Position numbers and translations under genes: made by a program
Source of the DNA: Anaerolinea sp.
GTDB taxonomy: Bacteria; Chloroflexota; Anaerolineae; JAAEKA01
Direction of reading: 5' to 3'
Assembly: GCA_014879765.1 (NCBI GenBank)
Contig: JACSRL010000368.1
Span: 1 to 6,945, forward strand
Length of the DNA stretch: 6,945 nt
Shown: piece by piece, positions 1-5,969 of the stretch
How the letters are laid out: the number at the start of each line of letters is the position of its first letter
Position numbering within the stretch: the first letter of the stretch is position 1
Notes under the pieces: model-generated
The model's database searches: none
What the model saw: the letters and a program-made list of their open reading frames with translations, nothing else
Told to the model about the DNA's origin: nothing

Positions 1-2
1 CC

Positions 3-914
3 ACTCCCCCCTTCCGCCCCTCCGTCCTGGTTCAACAAGCCTTCAGCCTGCTCAAGCAAAGCCCCAGCGGCGGCCTGCGGCTGGCCGATCTGCGCCGGGT
101 CGCGCCGGCCGAGGTGGAGAATGCTGCGCTGCGCCAGATCCTGGAGCACCTGGTGACGCTGGACTTCCTGCGCCGCGGCGGGCTGGGCGAGTGGCGGCCG
201 GCGCAGCGGCTGCACGAGCTGGCCGACCGGCACGAGATCTACAGCAACATCGGCGCCGACCCGCTGGCCGCGCTGGTGGTGGATGCCTTCAGCGGCCGCG
301 TGATTGCCCAAACCGAGCGGCTGCGCGACAAGGGGGAGACCTTTTTGATGGGGGGCAAGGTGCTGGAGGTGGTGTGGCGCGACCGCTATCGGCTGGGGGT
401 GGCCGAGGCGCCGGGCAGGCTGGCCGAGGAGACGCTGCGCTTCGTGGTGTCCCCCTTCGCCGTGCCGCTGGAGATCAGCCAGGCGGTGGCCGCGCACCTG
501 GGCTGCCCGCCCGGCCAACTGCCGCTGGTACACGACGAGCAGGGCGCGCTGCTCTTCCACTTCTGGGGCGACCTCTACGGCGCGCTGCTGGCGGCGCTTT
601 TGCAGGCTGATCTGGACGAAGACGGCCCCGTGATCGGCCGGCCCAACGAGCATTGCCTGCGCCTGCCGGCCGGGCTGCCTGGCCTGCCGCCGTGGAACGA
701 GGCGCTGCTGCGCCAGGAGGCGCGGCGGCTGATGCCGCAGCTCCAGCCCTCCCTGGAGTTGGGACGTTTCCATTCGCTGCTGCCCCCCGACCTGGCCTAC
801 CAGGCCAGCCTGGCCCAGCTCGACCTGGCGCGCTTCCAGCAGCTTTACCGCGCGGCGACGGTGTTCAGCCCGCCGGCCAGGCTGCGGCTGCGCCTGCTAT
901 CCCTGCTGAGCTAA
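3..914 (+). CDS. Lhr-like ATP-dependent helicase, C-terminal part (5' end outside window)
   Basis: The reading frame is open from the first bases of the window to a TAA at 912-914, giving 303 residues with no start in sight. The GTG at 114 is therefore just an internal valine codon. The motor domains (Walker A, DEAD/DEAH box) would lie to the left and are not visible. What remains resembles the C-terminal region of Lhr-type superfamily 2 helicases: a helical stretch beginning FRPSVLVQQAFSLL, an YSNIG segment near fragment residues 80-84, then VVDAFSGRVI (about 92-101) and GETFLMGGKVLEV (about 111-123), which match the small beta-rich domain pattern (VVD..tGr.I, G..F.lGGr.w.V) of that family. 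Lhr proteins are 3'-5' nucleic-acid helicases linked to DNA repair. The last residues are Leu/Arg rich. The gene end overlaps the convergent SulP gene by 18 bp. The family call rests on remembered motifs; another large SF2 helicase with a similar tail is the alternative. Confidence 0.72.
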   Translation, partial: TPPFRPSVLVQQAFSLLKQSPSGGLRLADLRRVAPAEVENAALRQILEHLVTLDFLRRGGLGEWRPAQRLHELADRHEIYSNIGADPLAALVVDAFSGRVIAQTERLRDKGETFLMGGKVLEVVWRDRYRLGVAEAPGRLAEETLRFVVSPFAVPLEISQAVAAHLGCPPGQLPLVHDEQGALLFHFWGDLYGALLAALLQADLDEDGPVIGRPNEHCLRLPAGLPGLPPWNEALLRQEARRLMPQLQPSLELGRFHSLLPPDLAYQASLAQLDLARFQQLYRAATVFSPPARLRLRLLSLLS

Positions 915-2576
915 CGCCTCGGCCTGGCAGTGGGCGCAGCCCAGCGCCTCGGCGGCCACAATGGCCTGGTCGGCGCTCCAGAAGATGTGGTTCTCGCCGA
1001 TCAGCTCGGTCAGGCCGGCGCGCTCCAGATAGGCGCGCACCTTGTCGTTGACCGCGGCCAGCATCAACACCCCGCCGGCCGCGCGCAGCCGCTGATGCAG
1101 CGCGCTGACCGCCTCCAGCCCAGAGGTGTCGATCAAGGGCACGGCGCGCATGGAGAGGATCAGCGCGTGGGTGTTGTCGACGCGGGCGAAGGCCTCGTTG
1201 AAGTTGCCGGTGGCGGCGAAGAAGAGAGGCCCGGTCAGGTAGGCAACCCGCACGTGGCGGCAGCGGCCGGCGTTCTCGATGCCGCGCTGGCGCAGCTTCT
1301 CCGGGTCCACATCCTGCACGTCGATGTCGATGCTGGCGCTCTGGCTCAGGTAGACCAGCCCCGACAGGAAGATGCCGATCAGGATCGCCTGGGTCAGGTC
1401 GAAGGCGACGGTGGCCAGCAGCGTCACGGTGAAGGTGACCATGGCCGTCTTGAAGCGGCGGCTGAAGATGGTGTGGATGGCGTGCCACTCGTTCATGCGC
1501 CAGGCGGTGACCATCAGCACCCCGGCCAGCGCGCTGAGGGGGATCTGCGACATGATGGGGGCCAGGATGAACATGGAGGCCAGCAGGGCCAGCGCGTGGA
1601 TGATGCTGACCAGCCGCGTCTGCCCGCCGGCCTTGATGCCGACGCTGGTGCGGGCGATGGCGGCCGTGGCCGGCACGCCGCCGAAGAAGGGGATGACGAT
1701 GTTGCCCACCCCCTGCGCGATCAGCTCCTGGTTGGCCTGCAGACGGACGCCGGTCATGTTGCTGGCCACCGCGCCGCAGAGCAGGCTCTCGATCGCGCCC
1801 AGCGCGGTAATGGAGAGAATCGGCGCGATCAGGCCGCCCAGATCATTCCACGGGATCGCGCCGAGCTGCAGGCGGTCGGCCAGCAGCAGCGTCTGCGGGA
1901 TCGCGCCGATGACCGGCGTCGTCCAGTTCAACACGCTATTGAGCGCCGTGGCCAGGATGATGCCCAGCAGCGAGGCGGGGAAGCGCAGCGCCCACTTCTT
2001 CGGCCAGAGCGTCATGGTCAGAACCACCAGCACGCCCAGCGCGACCGCGCGCCAGTCGATGCTGAAGCTGTGCCGGGTATAGCCCAGCAGCTTGAGCGTG
2101 GCCGAATGCGCGCCGGGGGTCTGGATGCCGAGGAAATTGTCGATCTGGCCGATGAAGATGATCAGGGCGATGCCGGAGGTGAAGCCGGTGATCACCGGCG
2201 CGGGCACGAAGGCGATGAAGCGGCCCATGCGCAGCAGACCGATGATCAGCAGAAGAACGCCGGCCACCGCGCCGGCCAGCCAGACGCCGGTCAGGCCATA
2301 TTGCTGCGCCAGCACGATCAGCACCGCGCTCATCGCGCCGGTGGGGCCGGAGATCTGGTAGGGCGCGCCCGAAAGCGCGCCGATGAGAAAGCCCGACAGA
2401 ATGGCGGTCACCAGGCCGGCGGCCGCGCTGGCGCCGGAAGCGACGCCGAAGGCCAGCGCCAGCGGCAGCGCCACCGCGGCCACCGTCAGCCCGGCAAACA
2501 GGTCTTGACGGAACTTGCCGGCAGTGTAGCCAGTGAACTCATCGCGATAAAGCTGAGCAAGGTTGCGGCGGGACAT
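897..2576 (-). CDS. SulP family inorganic anion transporter with STAS domain
   Basis: A 559-residue inner-membrane transporter of the SulP (SLC26) family, which moves sulfate, bicarbonate or related anions, usually with H+ or Na+. Start: ATG at 2576 with GAGG (2582-2585) five bases upstream. The frame stays open upstream to 2759, but that extension is Arg/His rich and unlike the family, so it is rejected. Residues 22-410 are a chain of hydrophobic helices, consistent with the family's 7+7 inverted-repeat fold. Family marks are FRQDLFAGL near 22-30, PYQISGPTGAM at 72-82, ALGAIESLL at 258-266 and QGVGNIVIPFFGGVPATAAI at 288-307, followed by an ART motif and a conserved TR pair at 320-321. A cytoplasmic STAS domain covers about 440-545 and has the LIDTSGLEAV loop (481-490) typical of regulatory STAS domains. 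The segment ASNMTGVR (271-278) differs from the common ADGMTG-type version. No carbonic anhydrase or sulfur-assimilation gene lies nearby, so the substrate cannot be assigned. The length is normal. Confidence 0.93.
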   Translation of the reverse strand: MSRRNLAQLYRDEFTGYTAGKFRQDLFAGLTVAAVALPLALAFGVASGASAAAGLVTAILSGFLIGALSGAPYQISGPTGAMSAVLIVLAQQYGLTGVWLAGAVAGVLLLIIGLLRMGRFIAFVPAPVITGFTSGIALIIFIGQIDNFLGIQTPGAHSATLKLLGYTRHSFSIDWRAVALGVLVVLTMTLWPKKWALRFPASLLGIILATALNSVLNWTTPVIGAIPQTLLLADRLQLGAIPWNDLGGLIAPILSITALGAIESLLCGAVASNMTGVRLQANQELIAQGVGNIVIPFFGGVPATAAIARTSVGIKAGGQTRLVSIIHALALLASMFILAPIMSQIPLSALAGVLMVTAWRMNEWHAIHTIFSRRFKTAMVTFTVTLLATVAFDLTQAILIGIFLSGLVYLSQSASIDIDVQDVDPEKLRQRGIENAGRCRHVRVAYLTGPLFFAATGNFNEAFARVDNTHALILSMRAVPLIDTSGLEAVSALHQRLRAAGGVLMLAAVNDKVRAYLERAGLTELIGENHIFWSADQAIVAAEALGCAHCQAEALAQQG

Positions 2577-2579
2577 GGA

Positions 2580-2585
2580 CTCCTC
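2580..2585 (-). promoter_or_regulatory. Ribosome binding site that fixes the SulP start
   Basis: On the minus strand GAGGAG is followed by TCC and then the ATG at 2576. Pairing through the first four bases (GAGG) gives a normal five-base spacing. This supports the 559-residue protein over the open frame reaching to 2759. Confidence 0.65.
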
Positions 2586-2647
2586 GACAGAGATAATCGA
2601 CGGACCTTCGGGGCCGGCATGGTGTCGCCGGTCGGCATGAAGATAGC

Positions 2648-2656
2648 ATTCTAGCA
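2648..2656 (-). promoter_or_regulatory. Candidate extended -10 promoter for the SulP gene
   Basis: Read on the minus strand, TGCTAGAAT combines a TGN extension with TAGAAT, one mismatch from TATAAT. It would place transcription start near 2640, giving a leader of about 65 bases before the SulP ATG. No good -35 hexamer sits 17 bases upstream, which is common for extended -10 promoters. The call is by pattern only. Confidence 0.45.
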
Positions 2657-2809
2657 CACGTTCCCGTCCGCATAAAATCGAATGGGTGTGTTTGACTCTG
2701 GTTGAACGAATAGGTGGCCAGCGTAGGTCGAGTAGGGCCAGGCGGCGTCTGTCTTGCAAGGTACTTTAACGTGACCACCTCCTGGGCGCCGAAAGCCGCC
2801 GCCTGGCCC

Positions 2810-2859
2810 GTATCGAGACCGAAGCGGGTCACGCGGTAGATCCGCTTCGGTCTCGACAC
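2810..2859. repeat. Perfect 15-bp inverted repeat, stable hairpin
   Basis: TCGAGACCGAAGCGG (2813-2827) is the exact reverse complement of CCGCTTCGGTCTCGA (2842-2856). The 14-base loop is GTCACGCGGTAGAT. Beyond one mismatch (2812/2857) two more pairs form (2810-2811 with 2858-2859). No T tract follows on either strand, so this is not a standard intrinsic terminator. It lies about 235 bases upstream of the SulP start and about 330 upstream of the lipoprotein gene. A structured RNA element, a protein site or a repeat-family member are all possible. Confidence 0.75.
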
Positions 2860-2891
2860 TTGCGCCGCACGCACGTGCAGGTGGGTCGTTT

Positions 2892-2988
2892 AGAAACCGG
2901 GTTTTTCGTGTGCGGGCATGGCTTTCGTCTGCGCAACGGCCTTTCATGGCGTCATGACCTTGGTCTGTACGACAAAAACCCGGTTTCT
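2892..2988. repeat. Inverted pair of AGAAACCGGGTTTTT repeats, 67-base spacer
   Basis: AGAAACCGGGTTTTT at 2892-2906 and its exact complement AAAAACCCGGTTTCT at 2974-2988 form a 15-bp inverted repeat. Each arm is itself nearly palindromic (AGAAACC-G-GGTTTTT, one mismatch). The CGT at 2907-2909 can also pair with ACG at 2969-2971 across a two-base bulge. The spacer has no open frame of note. AAACCGGGTTT-like motifs recur in intergenic DNA of Chloroflexota and cyanobacteria as far as I recall, so this may be a small interspersed palindromic element or a remnant of a non-autonomous one. No transposase or clear target-site duplication is visible. Confidence 0.7.
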
Positions 2989-3046
2989 CACGCCATGCCT
3001 GAGCAGTGACGTTAGCCCGCAGTAATCGCGAGCGTGTATCGACTGA

Positions 3047-3065
3047 AACGGATCGACAACGGATC
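3047..3065 (+). repeat. Short direct repeat AACGGATC, 11-bp period
   Basis: AACGGATC occurs at 3047-3054 and again at 3058-3065, one helical turn apart, about 130 bases upstream of the lipoprotein start. A partly paired motif, TTGAGT (3069-3074) with ACTCAA (3089-3094), follows directly. Both could be regulator-binding sites, but such short matches can also arise by chance. Confidence 0.3.
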
Positions 3066-3178
3066 AATTTGAGTCGTTCAGACGTTTAACTCAATGCACT
3101 GTGTACTGCACACGGCGGCGAAGGCCGTCGATGCAGCGCCGTGCGGCGATCGACCGACGATTGGATGCGTTGAATTCC

Positions 3179-3184
3179 AGGAGA
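3179..3184 (+). promoter_or_regulatory. Ribosome binding site of the lipoprotein gene
   Basis: AGGAGA lies seven bases before the ATG at 3192. This selects that start, which also places a complete signal peptide at the N-terminus. Confidence 0.75.
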
Positions 3185-3191
3185 ATGTTCC

Positions 3192-3689
3192 ATGAAACGC
3201 AAAGCGGTATTGATTCTTGTGTTGGTTCTGGCCATGGCCGCGCTGGCTGCGTGTGGCGGCGGCGGCAAAAGCAGCAAATCGATCTGGCCTGACGTGCCGA
3301 TTCCCCCCGATGCCAAAGGCTCCGATGTGCGCCTGCCCCTGCCGCTGCGGCTTCTGATCCAGACAGCCATGCGCGCCTCAGCCAGCAGCAACGACGTCGA
3401 CGTGGACAAGTTCGACTTTGTCGGCTACACCACCACGCAGACGCCGCAGCAGGTGGCCGACTTCTATTCGACCGAACGCATGGGCGCGGCCGGCTGGCAG
3501 ACCGCCGAGGGCCTGGGCTGCACCACCGGCATGGATGAGCAGAGCAGCGTCGGCGGCGGGTTCTGCATGTTCACCAAGGACGATGGCGGCCAGCAGAGCG
3601 TGCTGTTCATTGCCCTGGCCAACGAGGACAACGCCAAAGAGACCAACATCTTCTTCGTGCGCTTCGACGGCCAGCTTTCAGGCCAGTAG
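3192..3689 (+). CDS. Small secreted lipoprotein of unknown function
   Basis: The 165-residue product begins with a lipoprotein signal peptide: basic MKRK, a hydrophobic core to about residue 17, and the lipobox LAAC with the acylated cysteine at 21. A flexible GGGGKSSKS linker (22-30) follows, so the protein should be anchored to the outer face of the cytoplasmic membrane. The mature part has a Pro-rich start (IWPDVPIPPDAKGSD), an Asp-rich stretch (68-72) and then FDFVGYTTTQTPQQVADFYS (75-93) leading to GW at 101-102. This 'tYtt..sp.qVadfY...m...GW' pattern resembles a small domain repeated in many uncharacterised bacterial lipoproteins, but I cannot name a family. Cys110 and Cys125 could form a disulfide. 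The C-terminal strand TNIFFVRF is hydrophobic. It is a single-gene unit, with a strong hairpin terminator 25 bases after the stop. No function is claimed. Confidence 0.88.
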   Translation: MKRKAVLILVLVLAMAALAACGGGGKSSKSIWPDVPIPPDAKGSDVRLPLPLRLLIQTAMRASASSNDVDVDKFDFVGYTTTQTPQQVADFYSTERMGAAGWQTAEGLGCTTGMDEQSSVGGGFCMFTKDDGGQQSVLFIALANEDNAKETNIFFVRFDGQLSGQ

Positions 3690-3704
3690 TCCACGAGAAT
3701 CAGG

Positions 3705-3757
3705 TGCAAATCCAACGGGCCTCTGCCACAACACGTTGGCAGAGGCCCGTTTGCATT
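3705..3757 (+). terminator. Intrinsic terminator after the lipoprotein gene
   Basis: AACGGGCCTCTGCCA (3714-3728) pairs perfectly with TGGCAGAGGCCCGTT (3737-3751) around the eight-base loop CAACACGT. TGCA at 3705-3708 can extend the stem with TGCA at 3752-3755 across a bulge. The T tract after the stem is short and interrupted (GTTTGCATT). The stem is strong enough to separate the lipoprotein unit from the MFS gene. Confidence 0.8.
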
Positions 3758-3774
3758 GCACGTCAGGCCGGCGT

Positions 3775-3803
3775 TTGGGTGATCGATCCTTGCCAGATAC
3801 AAT
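3775..3803 (+). promoter_or_regulatory. Candidate sigma-70-type promoter for the MFS gene
   Basis: TACAAT (3798-3803, one mismatch from TATAAT) sits 17 bases after TTGGGT (3775-3780, which shares only TTG with the -35 consensus). It lies just downstream of the preceding terminator. Start of transcription near 3810 would leave a leader of about 50 bases before the MFS ATG. Confidence 0.5.
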
Positions 3804-3859
3804 AGCAACCCTGAGCCATCCTCATCAAGAAAGCAATCCATCCCGTAACCCATTCTGCC

Positions 3860-5059
3860 ATGACCAACCAAGCTATTGCGGCCGACCCACCCATCGCCGA
3901 GGCTGCGCCGGCCAACGCGGACTTTCAGACCGGCCAGGTGGCCACCATCGCCGCCGGCCACGTGGTGCAGGACTCCTATACCGCGTTCCTGGCGCCGCTG
4001 TTGCCGCTGCTCCAGACGCAACTGGGCGTCGGCTATGCCCTGGCCGGCAGCCTGGCCATTTTCACGCAGTTGCCCAGCGTGCTCAACCCCTTCATCGGCT
4101 ATCTGGCCGACCGCATCAGCGTGCGCTATTTCGTCATCCTGGCGCCGGCCGTGACCGCCACGGTCTTCACCAGCCTGGGCCTGGCTTCCAGCTATGCGGC
4201 GCTGGCCATGCTGTTGCTGGTGGGCGGCATCGCCATCGCCGCCTTCCACGCGCCGGCCCCGGCCATGGTCGCCAGGGTCTCCGGCCAGCGGGTGGGCACG
4301 GGCATGAGCATCTTCATGGCCACCGGCGAGCTGGCCCGCACCATCGGCCCGCTGATGGCCGTCGCCGGCGTGACCTGGTTTGGCCTGGGGGGCCTCTGGC
4401 GCATGGCTGCCGTCGGCTGGCTGATGTCGCTGATTCTCTATCTGCGCCTGCGCCGCGTGCCGGCCAGCTCCCATGCGCCCGGCAGCCTGGCCATGGATGC
4501 CTTCTGGCGCCAGGCCTGGCGGGTCTTTCCCGCGCTGATCTGGCTGCTGGGCGGCCGTTCCCTGATGGTGGCTGCGCTGAGCACCTATCTGCCCATCTTC
4601 ATGAGCAACGAGCGCCAGGCCAGCCTGTGGCTGGCCGCGGCTGCGTTGACCATCCTGCAAGGCGCGGGGGTGGCGGGCGCGCTGGCCGCCGGCACCCTCA
4701 GCGATCGCTGGGGCCGGCGGCGGGTGCTGTTGGTGGTCACAGTGGCCGCGCCCTTCCTGCTGCTGGCCTTCATCTACAGCCCGGCCTGGCTGGCTGTGCC
4801 GCTGCTGATCGCGCTGGGTCTGGCTTCGCTCTCCACGCAGCCGGTGGTGTTGGCGCTGGTGCAGGACCAGTTCCCCCACAACCGCGCCTTTGCCAACGGC
4901 GTCAACCTGGCCATCACCTTCCTGCTCCAGGCCGCGGCCATCTGGGCCGTCGGCGCGCTGGCCGACCGCTTCGGCCTGACCCTGGCCTACGCCGTCAGCG
5001 CGCTGCTGGCGCTGGTCAGCATCCCGGCCGTCTTTTTCCTGCCCACCAGACGGGTGTGA
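3860..5059 (+). CDS. Major facilitator superfamily transporter, Fsr-like
   Basis: A 399-residue polytopic inner-membrane protein of normal MFS length, with about twelve hydrophobic segments in two halves. After an Ala/Pro-rich cytoplasmic tail (1-26), TM1 contains AAGHVVQDSYTAFLAPLLPL (31-50), close to the 'H..nD.y..fl.pLlPll' start of fosmidomycin-resistance-type exporters. Motif A is present in both halves: GYLADR at 80-85 and GTLSDRWGRRR at 278-288. AAFHAPAPAMVARVSGQR (127-144) and GTGMSIFMATGELARTIGP (146-164) also match that subgroup, where 'FHPaa...v..' and 'a.SlFm.gGnlG.alGP' are typical; the glycine-rich motif is altered here. A drug or metabolite:H+ exporter is the likely role, but the substrate is unknown. 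No Shine-Dalgarno sequence precedes the ATG. A GTG at codon 27 would remove the tail but also lacks a good ribosome site. The gene converges on the ThuA gene. Confidence 0.9.
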   Translation: MTNQAIAADPPIAEAAPANADFQTGQVATIAAGHVVQDSYTAFLAPLLPLLQTQLGVGYALAGSLAIFTQLPSVLNPFIGYLADRISVRYFVILAPAVTATVFTSLGLASSYAALAMLLLVGGIAIAAFHAPAPAMVARVSGQRVGTGMSIFMATGELARTIGPLMAVAGVTWFGLGGLWRMAAVGWLMSLILYLRLRRVPASSHAPGSLAMDAFWRQAWRVFPALIWLLGGRSLMVAALSTYLPIFMSNERQASLWLAAAALTILQGAGVAGALAAGTLSDRWGRRRVLLVVTVAAPFLLLAFIYSPAWLAVPLLIALGLASLSTQPVVLALVQDQFPHNRAFANGVNLAITFLLQAAAIWAVGALADRFGLTLAYAVSALLALVSIPAVFFLPTRRV

Positions 5060-5126
5060 GTCGCGCCAGACCTGGCATAGCTTCAACCGGCCGGCTTTGC
5101 CGTCCGAAATCTGGATGCACCCAGTT

Positions 5127-5155
5127 GCGCTCAGCGCCCGCGGGCGGATCAGCGC
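5127..5155. repeat. GC palindrome between the convergent MFS and ThuA genes
   Basis: CGCCCGCGGGCG (5135-5146) is a perfect 12-bp palindrome, flanked by GCGCT (5127-5131) and AGCGC (5151-5155), which can also pair. It ends over the ThuA TGA stop (5149-5151). It has no T tract, so it is a weak terminator candidate at best. The rest of the 89-base gap (5060-5148) shows no better terminator for either gene. Confidence 0.35.
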
Positions 5156-5958
5156 GCCCCCAGCACGGGGATTCCCACCGCAGCGCTTTCCATCGTCCCC
5201 GGGTCGTCGGGGCTTATCGTCGTGGTCGCCGCGTCGATGGGTTCGATGAAGGTGGGGCGATGCCCGAAGCTCAGTCTGGCCGCGCCGGCCGGCGCGGCCC
5301 AGCGCACCGCGTTGGCGATCACCCGCTGCACGTTGGCGTCGTAGTAGGTGGGATAGGTCTCGTGGCCGGGGCGGAAGTAGAAGATGCGGCCCGCGCCGCG
5401 CGTGTAGCAGCAGCCGCTGCGGAAGACCTCGCCTCCCTGGAACCAGCTCACCAGAACCAACTCGTCGGGCGCGGGGATGTCGAAGTACTCGCCGTACATC
5501 TCCTCGCGCGGCAGCTCGAAGTACTCGCCCAGGCCGGCGGCGATGGGATGGCCGGGCGCGACCACCCAGAGGCGCTCGCGCTCGTCGGCCTCGCGCCACT
5601 TCAGGTCGCACGACGTGCCCATCAGCCGCTTGAAGATCTTCGCGAAGTGGCCGGAGTGCAGCACCACCAGCCCCATGCCGGCCAGCACCCGCTGCTGCAC
5701 GCGGGCGACGATGGCGTCGTCCACCTCGTCGTGGGCCAGGTGTCCCCACCAGATCAGCACGTCGGTCTCGGCCAGCGCACCTTCGGTCAGGCCGTGCTCC
5801 GGTTGATCCAGGGTAGCCGTGCGCACGGGAAAGCCGGCCGCGGCCAGCGGCCTGGCCAGCGCGGCATGGATGCCATCAGGGTAGACGGCCGCCACCTCGG
5901 GGTGCTGAATTTCGTGGCGGTATTCGTTCCAAACTAAAACATGTGGGAGAGTTGTCAT
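5149..5958 (-). CDS. ThuA-like (trehalose utilisation) domain protein
   Basis: A 269-residue cytoplasmic protein of the ThuA family, which has a class I glutamine-amidotransferase-like fold without the usual catalytic cysteine. In rhizobia ThuA acts with the dehydrogenase ThuB in trehalose and related disaccharide use; the reaction in this branch is not established. Matching segments are VLVWNEYRHE (7-16), YPDGIHAAL (26-34), TATLDQPEHGLTE (47-59), DVLIWWGHLAHDEV (66-79), GMGLVVLHSGHFAKIFKRLM (94-113), GTSCDLKWRE (114-123), GHPIAAGL (136-143), EEMYGEYFDIP (152-162), SWFQGGEVFRSGC (171-183) and FYFRPGHETYPTYY (193-206). The start at 5958 is chosen because AAGGA lies six bases upstream and the family homology begins right there; the open frame reaching 6162 lies over the aldolase gene in another frame. 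After about residue 222 there is a 45-residue tail that looks extra compared with the family. It is the second gene of an operon, 11 bases after the aldolase. Confidence 0.92.
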   Translation of the reverse strand: MTTLPHVLVWNEYRHEIQHPEVAAVYPDGIHAALARPLAAAGFPVRTATLDQPEHGLTEGALAETDVLIWWGHLAHDEVDDAIVARVQQRVLAGMGLVVLHSGHFAKIFKRLMGTSCDLKWREADERERLWVVAPGHPIAAGLGEYFELPREEMYGEYFDIPAPDELVLVSWFQGGEVFRSGCCYTRGAGRIFYFRPGHETYPTYYDANVQRVIANAVRWAAPAGAARLSFGHRPTFIEPIDAATTTISPDDPGTMESAAVGIPVLGAR

Positions 5959-5964
5959 GGGATA

Positions 5965-5969
5965 TCCTT
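5965..5969 (-). promoter_or_regulatory. Ribosome binding site of the ThuA-like gene
   Basis: On the minus strand AAGGA starts right after the aldolase TAA stop (5970-5972) and lies six bases before the ThuA ATG. The tight packing suggests that ribosomes finishing the aldolase help initiate ThuA. Confidence 0.7.

Larger units (their letters stand above)
2577..3191. other. 615-base gap between divergent genes; no convincing gene
   Basis: The gap separates the divergent SulP gene (minus) and lipoprotein gene (plus). Open frames here are short, and their products are rich in Arg, Pro and Cys with no recognisable domain. Instead the gap holds the SulP promoter candidate, a 15-bp perfect hairpin (2813-2856), a second 15-bp inverted repeat with a 67-base spacer (2892-2988), 8-bp palindromes at 2871-2878 (GCACGTGC) and 2951-2958 (GTCATGAC), and a direct repeat (3047-3065). 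Stretches such as 2641-2700 and 3001-3100 look less GC-rich than the genes, as expected for a control region. No clear sigma-70 promoter for the lipoprotein gene could be found in it. Confidence 0.7.

Noticed and set aside
930..2654. 574-codon plus-strand open frame antisense to the SulP gene
   Set aside because: The product is rich in Gly, Arg, Gln, Asp and His with no domain. It mirrors the SulP gene, whose protein has clear family motifs. Such shadows are common in high-GC DNA.
2577..2759. N-terminal extension of the SulP protein by 61 residues
   Set aside because: The added residues are unlike SulP N-termini and would run through the extended -10 promoter candidate; the ATG at 2576 has its own ribosome site.
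2813..2856. Intrinsic terminator reading of the 15-bp hairpin
   Set aside because: There is no T-rich tract after the stem on either strand, so it is recorded as a structured repeat instead.
2892..2988. CRISPR repeats or insertion-sequence ends
   Set aside because: There are only two copies, in inverted orientation, with no regular repeat-spacer series, no transposase and no clear target-site duplication.
2539..3067. Two minus-strand open frames (111 and 138 codons) in the gap upstream of SulP
   Set aside because: They have no domain, signal peptide or helix pattern, they run through the two hairpins, and no start is properly placed behind a ribosome site.
3464..5749. 761-codon minus-strand open frame opposite the lipoprotein and MFS genes
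   Set aside because: It is low-complexity and rich in Gln, Gly, His and Arg, and it ignores the real gene boundaries, so it is a GC-driven shadow.
3418..5937. 839-codon plus-strand open frame across the lipoprotein, MFS and ThuA regions
   Set aside because: Its composition is dominated by Arg, Pro, Ala and Gly, it crosses a terminator and several real genes on both strands, and it shows no family resemblance.
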